NCBI GenBank assembly: GCA_009712185.1
Contig: WASQ01000136.1
Coordinates: forward strand, 79,607-143,606
Direction of reading: 5' to 3'
Origin: Telmatospirillum sp.
Lineage (GTDB): Bacteria > Pseudomonadota > Alphaproteobacteria > Rhodospirillales > Magnetospirillaceae
Length of the DNA: 64,000 bases
The number at the start of each line of letters is the position of its first letter. Position 1 is the first letter of the stretch. The notes under the pieces were generated by a model. That model did no database searches. It was not told the origin of the DNA and saw nothing but the letters and a program-made list of their open reading frames with translations. A program made the translations under genes and the position numbers. This document shows positions 8,662-16,225 of the stretch, one piece after another.

Positions 8662-8880
8662 TAATAACGAATAATTGAACGCCGAAATTCAAATTTACCC
8701 CTTTAATTTTTTGCAAACATCTTCGGTTGATTTGATTGGCCGCTTTTTTTGATCGTGTGGCCGGGGTGGTGGGCGCGATAAGGCGGGCATGCGGATTGGT
8801 GAGGCAGACCTGACTTTGATCTTGGTTCACAGGGAAAATGAGGATAGGTAAGAGATCTCCCCACTCAGAGTTCCTTCCCG

Positions 8881-9768
8881 ATGGCCTCGTGCTCTCCCAC
8901 CGATCGTGCCCTTCGGGCCGACGGTCTTCTTGTCCTGGTGACGGCGCTCGCCGCTGCCGGATGGTTCTTCTCTCTGTTTTCGTTGCGCGGCATGCCGGCG
9001 CAACTTTTCATCGGCGCCCGCTTTCTGCTGGCCGGCATCATCCTATGCCTGTGGGGCTGGAGGCCGGTCAGGCGGCTGGGCCGGCGTCATTTCTGGCGGG
9101 CCGGGGCCACCGGGGTTGCGATGTATGTATCCATCACCCTTTGGACCCTGGGCGTGACCGCGAGCGACAATCTGGGCGTCGGCGCCTTTCTGTGCAGCCT
9201 GGGAAACATCATGGCGCCGGTCATCGGATGGGCGCTGTACCGGATCCGCATCGGCGCCGCCACCTGGATCGCCATCGCGGTGGCGTCGATGGGGCTGGCC
9301 TGCCTGTCGCTGCACAATGGCGCCGGATTTTCGCCGGCCGATCTGCTGTTCATGGCTTCGGCGCTGACGAATTCCCTCTATCTCAACCTCAACAACCGCT
9401 ATGTCCGCGAGATTCCTCCCTTGCCGCTGGCGGCCGTCCAACTGACCGTGGGCGGCGTTTTGTCGCGCGCGGTGTCGCTGGTCTGGGACCGTTGGCCGGA
9501 ATCGGTGGCGCTCGACATCTGGGGCTGGTTTTTCGCCAGTGTCCTGATCGCGACCAGCCTGCGCTATTTTCTTCTGGTCAAGGGACAGGCCGACGCGCCG
9601 ATCAGCCATACCGCTGTGATCATGAATCTGGAGCCCGTCTGGACCGCGATTCTGGCGTCTCTGTGCCTCGGGACGTCGATTGGCGGCATGCAACGGGTGG
9701 GATGCGGCCTGATTTTCCTGGCGCTGCTGCTGCATCATTGTCCCCGTCCGCGCGGGCGCCGGCCGTGA
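8881..9768 (+). CDS. EamA/DMT-family membrane transporter
   Basis: A 295-residue integral membrane protein with about ten hydrophobic segments arranged as two repeats, the layout of the drug/metabolite transporter (EamA) family. Typical features are the RFLLAGIILCLWGW segment in the first repeat and the late NLEPVWTAILASLCLG, which matches the N-L-E-P signature of the second EamA repeat. It would export or import a small metabolite across the inner membrane; the substrate cannot be told. The ATG at 8881 was chosen because the first membrane segment begins soon after it. It is transcribed away from operon A and shows no riboswitch, so a corrinoid link is not supported. Confidence 0.82.
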   Translation: MASCSPTDRALRADGLLVLVTALAAAGWFFSLFSLRGMPAQLFIGARFLLAGIILCLWGWRPVRRLGRRHFWRAGATGVAMYVSITLWTLGVTASDNLGVGAFLCSLGNIMAPVIGWALYRIRIGAATWIAIAVASMGLACLSLHNGAGFSPADLLFMASALTNSLYLNLNNRYVREIPPLPLAAVQLTVGGVLSRAVSLVWDRWPESVALDIWGWFFASVLIATSLRYFLLVKGQADAPISHTAVIMNLEPVWTAILASLCLGTSIGGMQRVGCGLIFLALLLHHCPRPRGRRP

Positions 9769-10094
9769 TCGCCGATGGGGTGATCGTCGATGCCGGGATG
9801 GCTGACGCCGGAACGGTCGATGCCGGGTTAGACGACGCCGGCCGGTCCGGACGGCCGGCGCGCGTTCCGATCGCGCCGGATCCCCGTTCCCTGTCGTCCG
9901 GCTCCGCTCGCCGGGGCCTCAGGATCCCATGATCACAGAAAACTAACAGGAGCCTGTCGCCGGCCGTTCGAGATCACAGAAATGTTACAGGACAGCCGTC
10001 TCTCCGCCGGGCTAAGAAAGTTGTCGATATTGAGGCAATTTCACGGCAGCGGGGAGGGTCGCCAGGGGGCGCGGCATCCCCCGGGGGAAAGACG
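9769..10094. other. Intergenic region with repeats
   Basis: This 326-nt stretch contains no credible gene. Its first part repeats the motif GTCGATGCCGG several times (about 9785-9830). Its second part holds two copies of a 20-nt element (9931-9950 and 9972-9991) described separately. The gene at 10095 begins just after GGGGGAAAGACG. Confidence 0.5.
9931..9991 (+). promoter_or_regulatory. Operator-like pair of direct repeats
   Basis: GATCACAGAAAACTAACAGG (9931-9950) and GATCACAGAAATGTTACAGG (9972-9991) match at 16 of 20 positions and start 41 nt apart, about four helical turns, upstream of the gene at 10095. Same-face spacing is typical of paired response-regulator or activator sites. The binding protein is unknown. 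Confidence 0.4.
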
Positions 10095-10448
10095 ATGACG
10101 ACTGTCCATGACGACGATCCGCAAGACATGCCCGACCGGGATCGCGACGGCTCCGGAGCGAGCGTGCTATGGCTGGTTCTGTCCGTTCTGATCGTGATCG
10201 GCGCGCTGGGATTGTCCATGCCGTCAATGGGGCAGGAAACCCGTCTGCCGCCAGCGCCGCCCCGCAAGGTCCTGCCGACGGCGGAGCCGCAACCCATCCT
10301 GGGCTGCGTCACGGGCGATGATGTCGTCGCTTTCGGCGGCCGCCGGGGAGAGTTCGTCTGCCATCCCGTGCAGGACCGGCGTCCGCATGCGGGTTTGCCG
10401 GCGGGATCCTGGTTTTTTGACGGCGGGCCGGTCAGCCCCCAGAGCTGA
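10095..10448 (+). CDS. Small single-pass membrane protein, unknown function
   Basis: A 117-residue protein I do not recognise. Residues 1-22 are acidic and polar, residues about 23-45 form one hydrophobic membrane segment (SVLWLVLSVLIVIGALGLSM), and the rest is a proline-rich periplasmic or lumenal tail with two cysteines (ILGCVTGDD and EFVCHPV). The ATG is supported by GGGGGAAAG a few bases upstream. It lies between the paired repeats at 9931-9991 and riboswitch RS2, in the same direction as both. The two cysteines may form a disulphide. No function is proposed. Confidence 0.55.
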   Translation: MTTVHDDDPQDMPDRDRDGSGASVLWLVLSVLIVIGALGLSMPSMGQETRLPPAPPRKVLPTAEPQPILGCVTGDDVVAFGGRRGEFVCHPVQDRRPHAGLPAGSWFFDGGPVSPQS

Positions 10449-10625
10449 CGCCCCTTCATCGGACCACGCCTGCCTGCGGCCGGAGCGGGGTTTGCCGCGA
10501 CCCTTATGCCAACGCCGAACCGACGCCTCCGCCCCGGCGCGTTTTCGCGCGTTCAGCCGGCTGCCGTGTCTTTGCCCGGCTTGTCGTCTTGATTTTGCGG
10601 CCCCGCCTTCCGATAATGACCGCAG

Positions 10626-10812
10626 GCCATGGTCTTCGGATGTCTTATCCGGAGCGTAAGAGGGAAATCGGTGCGCCCGCCCGCGCGGCAAAGCCGGTGC
10701 TGCCCCCGCAACTGTGAATGGCGAGTCCCTGTCCAAAACGTCACTGACGCATGGTCGCGTCGGGAAGGCGGACAAGGGGCGGCGACCCATCAGCCAGGAG
10801 ACCTGCCGTGGC
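10626..10812 (+). ncRNA. Cobalamin riboswitch RS2
   Basis: The plus strand reads GAGGGAAATCGGTG, GCTGCCCCCGCAACTGT, CGTCACTGACG, CGGGAAGG and CAGCCAGGAGACCTGCC, the ordered core of a cobalamin riboswitch. It stands upstream of a small protein gene (10994) and an ABC-2 transporter (11376-12841) rather than an import system, which is unusual. Confidence 0.93.
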
Positions 10813-10993
10813 CGCAAGGAACTGAAGGACGGGGCGTCCTGACCGGTTACCTGCCTCAGGCGTCGTCTTCCGTCGTCTGTCCTCGCAAGGTGTCCGCTTC
10901 GGGCCTCCATTTTCGAATGGGGTTGCAGGTGTTGTTTCCGATTGTTCGTGACCATGTTGTCTCACGCGTTCCCGCGGGTGGGAGGCCCTTGCC

Positions 10994-11356
10994 ATGACCG
11001 ACAATGTCGTCCGTCTCAATTTTTCGCGCCGCCGCATGGTGGCGACGCCGGAGACGTCGATTTCCTTCACGCTGAACTCGGACGGCGGCCGATGGTCGCT
11101 GGAAGGGGCGCAGGGGCTGATGACGCCGGCACAGGTTTCCGACGTTGCCGACGCCTTGCGGGAAATCGCCCGCAAGCTGAAGGACGCCTCCCTGATCGCG
11201 CTGGGCAGCGAGGCGGAAACCTGCCTCGGGGAATTCGTTCTGTTCGAGAACGGTGGGGTCGATTATTGGATCTCCCCCGAGACCGATACCCGGGAAAAAC
11301 GCCAGGTTCTGCAACAGGGCTTGCGCAAGGCGTTGAACAGCCTGTCCGCGGGCTGA
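10994..11356 (+). CDS. Small uncharacterised protein, first gene of riboswitch-led ABC-2 unit
   Basis: A 120-residue soluble protein that I do not recognise. It begins MTDNVVRLNFSRRRM and appears to have a mixed strand and helix region (SISFTLNSDGGRWSLEGAQ) followed by an amphipathic helix (VADALREIARKLKDASLIAL) and a strand region with GEFVLFENGGVDYWISP. No signal peptide, membrane segment or metal motif is obvious. GGAGG lies 9 nt before the ATG. It is separated by only 19 nt from the ABC ATPase gene and follows riboswitch RS2, so it is probably co-expressed with the transporter when B12 is low. It might be a regulator or partner of the transporter; nothing stronger can be said. Confidence 0.62.
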   Translation: MTDNVVRLNFSRRRMVATPETSISFTLNSDGGRWSLEGAQGLMTPAQVSDVADALREIARKLKDASLIALGSEAETCLGEFVLFENGGVDYWISPETDTREKRQVLQQGLRKALNSLSAG

Positions 11357-11375
11357 CGCGTTTCGGGGGAACGTC

Positions 11376-12095
11376 ATGATCGAAATCGTCGCGGCGACCA
11401 AGAGTTATGGCGCCGCGAAGGCTCTTTGCGGCGTCGATCTCACGATCGGCGCCGGAGAGGCCTTCGGTTTGCTGGGGCCCAACGGTGCCGGCAAGAGCAC
11501 GCTGGTCCGCCTTTTAGCCACCCTGTCGCGTCCCGACGGCGGGCATCTGCGCGTCGGCGGCCATGACACGGTGCGGGCGGCGTCCCGTGTGAAGCGCCTT
11601 CTGGGCGTGGTGTTCCAGGAAAACAACCTGGACCGCGATCTGTCGGCCCGCCAGAATCTGCTGTTCCATGCCGGTCTTTACGGTCTCGGCCGGGCGGCGG
11701 ACCGGGTGGCGGCCATGATCGGCCGTCTGGGGTTGTCCGGGGCGGCGGACCGCCCGGTCGGACAGTTGTCCGGCGGCCAGCGCCGGCGTCTGGTGATCGG
11801 CCGCGCCCTTCTGCCCGAACCCCGGGTTCTGCTGCTGGACGAGCCGACGACCGGCCTCGATCCCGCCGTCCGGCGCGAGCTGTGGGACCTGATCCGCCAC
11901 ATTCGCGACGGTGGCTGTACCATCGTCCTCACCACCCATTATGTCGAGGAGGCGGAGGCGCTGTGCGGCCGGATCGGCATCATCCGGCAGGGACGCATGG
12001 CGGCTCTCGGAACCCCGGACGAGCTGGTGGCGCGGTTCGGCGGTCCCCGCCTGGAGGATGTGGTGGTCCGCCTGGGCGCCGGGGGCGGGGCATGA
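11376..12095 (+). CDS. ABC-2 type transporter ATPase (DrrA/NodI-like)
   Basis: ATP-binding subunit of 239 residues with Walker A GPNGAGKST, Q-loop FQENNLDRDLSARQNL, signature LSGGQRRRLVIGRALL, Walker B RVLLLDEPTTGLD and the switch histidine in TTHYVEEAEALC. The long Q-loop region and the ending are those of the DrrA/NodI/CcmA group, which power ABC-2 exporters rather than BtuCD importers. GGGGGA lies 5 nt before the ATG, and its stop overlaps the permease start (ATGA, 12092-12095). Together with the permease it should form an export or flippase-like machine in the inner membrane. Its placement behind a cobalamin riboswitch links it to B12 status, but the cargo is unknown. Confidence 0.85.
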   Translation: MIEIVAATKSYGAAKALCGVDLTIGAGEAFGLLGPNGAGKSTLVRLLATLSRPDGGHLRVGGHDTVRAASRVKRLLGVVFQENNLDRDLSARQNLLFHAGLYGLGRAADRVAAMIGRLGLSGAADRPVGQLSGGQRRRLVIGRALLPEPRVLLLDEPTTGLDPAVRRELWDLIRHIRDGGCTIVLTTHYVEEAEALCGRIGIIRQGRMAALGTPDELVARFGGPRLEDVVVRLGAGGGA

Positions 12096-12841
12096 GCCTG
12101 CTGGATGGCGCCGGACCGATCTTCCGGCGCGAGATGCTGCTGTTCCGCATCAAGCTGGCGCGTCCCACCTTCGTCCTGTCGACCATGGTGACGCCGCTGT
12201 TCTACATGGTGGTGTTCGGCCTGGGGCTGGGCCGTCAGGTGCGCATGGCCGACGGATCCTATCTGTCCTTCCTGGTGCCCGGGTTGATGGGAATGGCGGC
12301 GATGCATAACGCCTTCGCCTGGGTGGCCAGCGGGATCAACATCGCGCGCTTCTACCACCGCACCTGGCAGGTGGTCATGCTGGCCCCCCTGTCGCCGGTG
12401 GCGGTCACCGCGGGCACCGTGGCCGCCGGCATGGTGCGCGGGCTGGTCGCCGCCCTGCTGGTCGGGGTCGCCGGGGCGGTCGCCGGCTGGCGTCCGTCGC
12501 CGACCCTGGTCCTGCCCGCCACCCTGCTGCTGGAAACAGCGCTTTTCGCCGCCTTCGGGATGGTGGTCGGGATCAAGACCAAAGGGGCGGAGGAATCGAG
12601 CACCTACACCAATTTCCTGATCACCCCCATGGGTTTCTTCTGCGGAACCTTTTTCCCCCTGTCCAACCTGCCGCCCTGGCTGGCCGCGCCGATGCATCTG
12701 CTGCCCCTGACCCACGCCAATATCGCCCTGCGCGAAAGTGGCCTGTCCCTCCTGGCCCTGACGTCGCTCGCGGTTCTGGCCCTGTTCACCGTCCTTCTCT
12801 GCGGCTGGGCCTGTCACGCGGTTGCCGGTTATCGGGAATAA
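12092..12841 (+). CDS. ABC-2 type transporter permease (NodJ-like)
   Basis: Inner-membrane permease of 249 residues with about six membrane segments and the ABC-2 family pattern: an N-terminal cytoplasmic lead (IFRREMLLFRIKLARPTF), an early segment TPLFYMVVFGLGLG, a central YLSFLVPGLMGMAAM, and the hallmark FLITPMGFFCGTFFPLSNLP near residue 180. NodJ, DrrB and related exporters share this layout. It is translationally coupled to the ATPase by ATGA. Products moved by relatives include lipo-oligosaccharides, antibiotics and polysaccharides, so the substrate here cannot be deduced; riboswitch control makes a corrinoid-related or metal-related cargo worth testing. Confidence 0.85.
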   Translation: MSLLDGAGPIFRREMLLFRIKLARPTFVLSTMVTPLFYMVVFGLGLGRQVRMADGSYLSFLVPGLMGMAAMHNAFAWVASGINIARFYHRTWQVVMLAPLSPVAVTAGTVAAGMVRGLVAALLVGVAGAVAGWRPSPTLVLPATLLLETALFAAFGMVVGIKTKGAEESSTYTNFLITPMGFFCGTFFPLSNLPPWLAAPMHLLPLTHANIALRESGLSLLALTSLAVLALFTVLLCGWACHAVAGYRE

Positions 12842-12867
12842 AGTCCTTTCGGCCGGGCTGTCGGCGA

Positions 12868-12894
12868 TTGACGCCCGCCAACGGATCGTATAAC
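12868..12894 (+). promoter_or_regulatory. Possible promoter before RS3
   Basis: TTGACG (12868-12873) and TATAAC (12889-12894) are separated by 15 nt, immediately upstream of riboswitch RS3. The spacing is short, so this is tentative. Confidence 0.35.
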
Positions 12895-12903
12895 CATTCC
12901 CTT

Positions 12904-13100
12904 AGTGCTGGTTCCCCGGTGGGTGTTTTGCGCCCGGGGATCAAAAGGGAACGCGGTGAACGCGTGAAAAACGCGTAAATCCGTGGCTGCCCCCGCAACT
13001 GTAAGCGGTGAGCACGGGGCCCAAGACGACGCCACTGGGAGACCATCCCGGGAAGGCCGGTCCCGATGCTATGACCCGTGAGCCAGGAGACCTGCCCGCA
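12904..13100 (+). ncRNA. Cobalamin riboswitch RS3 (first of a tandem pair)
   Basis: Conserved elements in order are GGTTCCCC, AAAAGGGAACGCGGTG, GGCTGCCCCCGCAACTGT, GCCACTGGGA with CCCGGGAAGG, and GAGCCAGGAGACCTGCC. It is followed by a platform sequence (13103-13168) shared with RS5 and RS7, then about 250 nt without a gene, then a second riboswitch (RS4) before the receptor gene at 13744. Confidence 0.93.
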
Positions 13101-13102
13101 CT

Positions 13103-13168
13103 GTCGCCCATCCGTCCGAGCGGGGTGTCTCGGTGGTTAAGGAAGATCCTTCCGAACGTGGTGACGAC
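13103..13168 (+). promoter_or_regulatory. Expression-platform-like element after RS3
   Basis: This stretch contains GCGGGGTGTCTCGGTGG, a short hairpin GGAAG-ATC-CTTCC and GAACGTGGTGACGA. Nearly the same sequence follows RS5 (16125-16190), and a diverged version follows RS7 (50699-50762). Conservation directly 3' of the aptamers suggests a shared output structure, possibly an anti-terminator or terminator stem. Confidence 0.55.
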
Positions 13169-13417
13169 AAGGTTCGTGCCGGATGACCGGGATCCATTCC
13201 GGTCGTCGGCGTTCCGCCGCCGGGAGAGGTCTTCCCTGAAGTCCTTCGCCGGCGACGTCCGTGCGAGGTGGGGCGAGGGATGATGCCAGCAAAATCCGGG
13301 CCGATCGGACGCGATCCGTGGCCCTTCGACGTCCCTGGGGGATGCTTCGGGTGTTCCCCGGCGTCCCTCTGCTTCTGTGCCCGGCCGGTCATCAGGCGGA
13401 TCAATCCATCGGAACAT
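13169..13417. other. Gene-free spacer between tandem riboswitches
   Basis: About 250 nt between the RS3 platform and RS4. No ORF with a ribosome-binding site or recognisable product was found on either strand. It could be a transcribed spacer, or the remains of a gene formerly controlled by RS3. Confidence 0.4.
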
Positions 13418-13625
13418 CGGCGGTTTCCCACGGGAAACAAGAGGGAACATCAGGAGCGTGCACGACCGTGCGCGTTCGCTGGGGCTGCCCCCGCAACTGT
13501 GTGCGGCGAGACCGGCGCCATGACGTCACTGGGACAACCAGGAAGACTGGGACAACCAGGAAGACTGGGACAACCGGGAAGACGGCGTCCGGACAATGAC
13601 CCGCCAGCCAGGAGACCTGCCGCCG
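13418..13625 (+). ncRNA. Cobalamin riboswitch RS4 with triplicated hairpin unit
   Basis: The core is present: AGAGGGAACATC, GGGCTGCCCCCGCAACTGT, GTCACTGGGA and CCAGCCAGGAGACCTGCC. Between the CACTGGG arm and the 3' core it carries three copies of an 18-nt unit where other riboswitches in this window have a single CACTGGG...CCCGGGAAG arm. It is the second of two riboswitches before receptor gene 13744, and lacks the platform element shared by RS3, RS5 and RS7. Confidence 0.9.
13529..13582 (+). repeat. 18-nt tandem repeat, three copies, inside RS4
   Basis: CTGGGACAACCAGGAAGA occurs at 13529-13546 and 13547-13564, and with one change (CCGGGAAGA ending) at 13565-13582. Each unit can form a small hairpin (CTGG/CCAG). 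The arrangement appears to be a tandem expansion of one peripheral riboswitch arm. Confidence 0.9.
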
Positions 13626-13743
13626 AGAGTGGTCAGTCACGGACCCATCGACCGGGGGTGTCGAGGGGCCGCGTTTCCGCCCCGTCCGGGGCGGAAGCCG
13701 GAAAGGGGGCGTGCTGACGCCTGGCACAAGGAAAACAAAAGTG

Positions 13744-15723
13744 ATGTCGTTATGGTCCAGGAAGCCGGGGCGACCCCCGGCGGAGTTCTCCGGCGGTCTG
13801 TTCTCGGGGGCAGTCCCCGCGGCGCTGACCCTGCCTTTGGCGGCGCTGTCGGCGGTCTGTCCGCTGTCGGCGGCCGGAGCCGTGGAAATGGCTCAGGGAA
13901 CCGATCAGGTGGTCATCAGCGCGACGCGTCTGCCCACCCCGGTGAGCGAGGTGGCGAGCAGCGTGACCGTGGTGACCGCCGAGGAGATCGAGGCCAGGCA
14001 GGAACGCACCCTGCATGACGTTCTGCAGGACATTCCGGGCCTCGTGAACCCGTCCTACGGAGGTCCGGGGACGCAGGTCTATCTGTTCACCCGCGGCACC
14101 AACGTCAACCACACCAAAATCCTGGTCGACGGAATCGACATGAGCGACCCGTCGCAAAGCGACGGATCGGCCAATCTCGCCACCGTTCTGGCCGGCGATA
14201 TCGAACGGGTCGAAATGCTGCGGGGGCCGCAGAGCGGTCTCTACGGGTCCGACGCCATCGGCGGCGTTCTCAATATCATCACCCGCAAGGGGGAGGGACC
14301 GCTGAAGCTGACCGCCAGCGTCGAGGGCGGGTCCTTCGCGACCTTCAATCAGAACGCCTCCGCCAGCGGATCCGAGGGGCGGTTCCACTACGCCCTGAAC
14401 CTTGCCCATTTCAGCACCCAGGCGGAACGGGTTCAGCCCGACGACGCGGTCAAACCCGGCGCGCGCCGGCTGGACTATACCAATGACAACAAGGCGGCTT
14501 CGGGAAAGTTCGGCGCCGATCTCACCGATAGTCTGGATGTCGGTCTGGTCTTCAAGGCGGCGGCGTCCGGTTTGACCAATCTCTCGGATAACCGGTCCGG
14601 CAAGACCGGGCTCGGTTACATGGGGACCGGGCACAATTATCAGGAAGACCGCCAGTTCATGACGCGGGGAACCCTTCACCAGACCTTGTGGGATGGCGCG
14701 TTCGAACAGACCCTGGGATTGGCCGAGGCGGTGGAGCGCCGCCATTACGCCTATTCCAGCGACCAGAAAAAGACGCCGTCGGTTTATGGCGGCAACCGGA
14801 CCAAGATCGACTGGCAGGGCAATATCCGGGTGATCGATGGTCATGTGATCACCCTTGGCGCCGAACGGGAAATGACGGCGATCAGCGATCTTATCCCGCA
14901 GAAATTCACCACCAATACCGGCAATACCGCCGGATACGCGCAGCTTCAGTCGAAATTCGACCCCCATTTCGTCAATACCGTCAGCATCCGTCATGACGAC
15001 AATGACACCTTCGGAGGCGCCAACACCTACCGGCTGGCGCCGGCGATCCTGCTGCCCGAGACCGACAGCAAGATCAAGGCCAGCATGGGCACCGGTTTTC
15101 ACGCGCCCTCGCTCGACCAGCTCTATCATTCCTATCCGTCGATGAATTTCTTCGCCAATCCAAACCTCCGGCCCGAAAAAAGCCTGGGCTGGGATGCCGG
15201 ATTCGAGCAGGGACTGGTTAACGGCCGCGTGCAGTTCGGCTCGACCTACTTCCACAACAACATCCGCAACATGATCGTGAGCGGGATCAATCCCCTTGGA
15301 GTCTACACTTATTCGAATGTGTCGACGGCGGTGACCAAGGGGCTTGAGAGTTTCATTTCGGTCAATCCGCTGGAGGGCCTGACGCTGCGCGCCGACTACA
15401 CCCGGTTGCTGACCGACAACACCATGACCCGGCGCGCCCTGGTTGAGCGCCCGAAAAACAAGCTGGGTGCAAGCGCGATCTGGCAGGCCGGCGACAATCT
15501 GCGTCTGTCGGTCAATGTCACCGGGATGACCGATTCCTATTCCTATTACTATCTGCGCACGGCGGGCTGGTGGACGGCCGATGTGGCGGCGGACTACCAG
15601 ATCGGTCCGCATCTCTCCGTTTTTGGCCGGATCGATAATATGTTCGACCGGGAATATGCCGAAATGCGGGGATATCTGGCTCCGAGGCGAGGTGTTTTTG
15701 GCGGCATCAAGATAACATATTAG
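13744..15723 (+). CDS. TonB-dependent outer-membrane receptor, BtuB-like (receptor 2)
   Basis: Outer-membrane receptor of about 659 residues. An N-terminal signal ends near PLSAAGAVEMA; a TonB-box-like VVISATR precedes the plug, which has TKILVDGIDMSDPSQ and RGPQSGLYGSDAIGGVLNII. The barrel carries the FHAPSLDQLY and NPNLRPEKS motifs common to BtuB and haem receptors and ends in an aromatic residue (KITY). AAGGA lies about 11 nt before the ATG, or 8 nt before an adjacent in-frame GTG at 13741; the start could be either. Two riboswitches in tandem precede it and another follows it, so it is probably a monocistronic corrinoid receptor gene. FHAP/NPNL motifs alone do not separate haem from corrinoid ligands. 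Confidence 0.88.
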   Translation: MSLWSRKPGRPPAEFSGGLFSGAVPAALTLPLAALSAVCPLSAAGAVEMAQGTDQVVISATRLPTPVSEVASSVTVVTAEEIEARQERTLHDVLQDIPGLVNPSYGGPGTQVYLFTRGTNVNHTKILVDGIDMSDPSQSDGSANLATVLAGDIERVEMLRGPQSGLYGSDAIGGVLNIITRKGEGPLKLTASVEGGSFATFNQNASASGSEGRFHYALNLAHFSTQAERVQPDDAVKPGARRLDYTNDNKAASGKFGADLTDSLDVGLVFKAAASGLTNLSDNRSGKTGLGYMGTGHNYQEDRQFMTRGTLHQTLWDGAFEQTLGLAEAVERRHYAYSSDQKKTPSVYGGNRTKIDWQGNIRVIDGHVITLGAEREMTAISDLIPQKFTTNTGNTAGYAQLQSKFDPHFVNTVSIRHDDNDTFGGANTYRLAPAILLPETDSKIKASMGTGFHAPSLDQLYHSYPSMNFFANPNLRPEKSLGWDAGFEQGLVNGRVQFGSTYFHNNIRNMIVSGINPLGVYTYSNVSTAVTKGLESFISVNPLEGLTLRADYTRLLTDNTMTRRALVERPKNKLGASAIWQAGDNLRLSVNVTGMTDSYSYYYLRTAGWWTADVAADYQIGPHLSVFGRIDNMFDREYAEMRGYLAPRRGVFGGIKITY

Positions 15724-15818
15724 ACCTGGGGAAAGATGACGGAGTGTGCGGGGCAAATGAAATGTTTGCCCTGTCGCTCTATTTTTGTATATTGTGTTTT
15801 ATTTTGTTTGTTTCATTG

Positions 15819-15847
15819 TTGACGATAGTATATTTATTATTTTATAG
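15819..15847 (+). promoter_or_regulatory. Sigma-70-like promoter of the cobN1 operon
   Basis: TTGACG (15819-15824), a 17-nt spacer, and TTATAG (15842-15847) lie in a very AT-rich stretch directly upstream of riboswitch RS5. The position fits the start of the transcript that runs through btuF to the nitrilase gene. Confidence 0.55.
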
Positions 15848-15855
15848 TCTTCATA

Positions 15856-16122
15856 AGCGCCGGTTCCTCTGGGATGAAGTCCAGGGGTGAAAAGGGAACA
15901 TGGTCGGCGGCCCCTTCCGGGCCCCGGATGCCATGGCTGCCCCCGCAACTGTGAGCGGAGAGCGCGGATCCAGGAAGGATGTCGGTCCCCGGCGTCCTTT
16001 CTCCCGAGGTGACGGGCCGTCCGGTCCCGCCGGCGGGAGGGTGCCACTGGGAATTCCGTTGGGATGCCCCGGGAAGGCCGGATCCGACGCTGTGACCCGC
16101 GAGCCAGGAGACCTGCCGTCGC
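15856..16122 (+). ncRNA. Cobalamin riboswitch RS5 (enlarged) controlling the cobN1 operon
   Basis: The core is clear: GGTTCCTCTGGG, AAAAGGGAACATGG, GGCTGCCCCCGCAACTGTG, GCCACTGGGA, CCCGGGAAGG and GAGCCAGGAGACCTGCC. At about 267 nt it is longer than its neighbours because of an extra GC-rich insertion (about 15970-16050) between the CCCCGCAAC core and the CACTGGG arm. It is followed by the platform element shared with RS3 and leads the operon from 16226 to 32562. Confidence 0.93.
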
Positions 16123-16124
16123 CG

Positions 16125-16190
16125 TCGCCCATCCATGCGAGCGGGGTGTCTCGATGGTTCAAGGAAGATGCTTCCGAACGTGGTGACGAG
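16125..16190 (+). promoter_or_regulatory. Expression-platform-like element after RS5
   Basis: Near-copy of 13103-13168: GCGGGGTGTCTCGATGG, then AAGGAAGATGCTTCC and GAACGTGGTGACGA. It lies between the aptamer and the start of btuF at 16226, where a terminator or sequestering structure would act. Confidence 0.55.
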
Positions 16191-16225
16191 CATTCGGCGG
16201 AGCGGAGCGATCCGGTCCGCGGGAC

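Noticed and set aside
13529-13582. Possible CRISPR-like or satellite repeat
   Set aside because: The three units are directly adjacent without spacers and sit inside a cobalamin riboswitch; they are an expanded riboswitch arm, not a CRISPR array.
13750-15756. Very long open frame on the minus strand (668 codons) opposite receptor 2
   Set aside because: It is the antisense of a clear TonB receptor, with arginine/glycine/isoleucine-rich composition and no ribosome-binding site. Similar antisense frames opposite receptor 1 (5547-7445), CobN1 (20884-23130 and 23254-25197), CobN3 (36841-39180) and receptor 4 (50929-52566) were rejected for the same reason.
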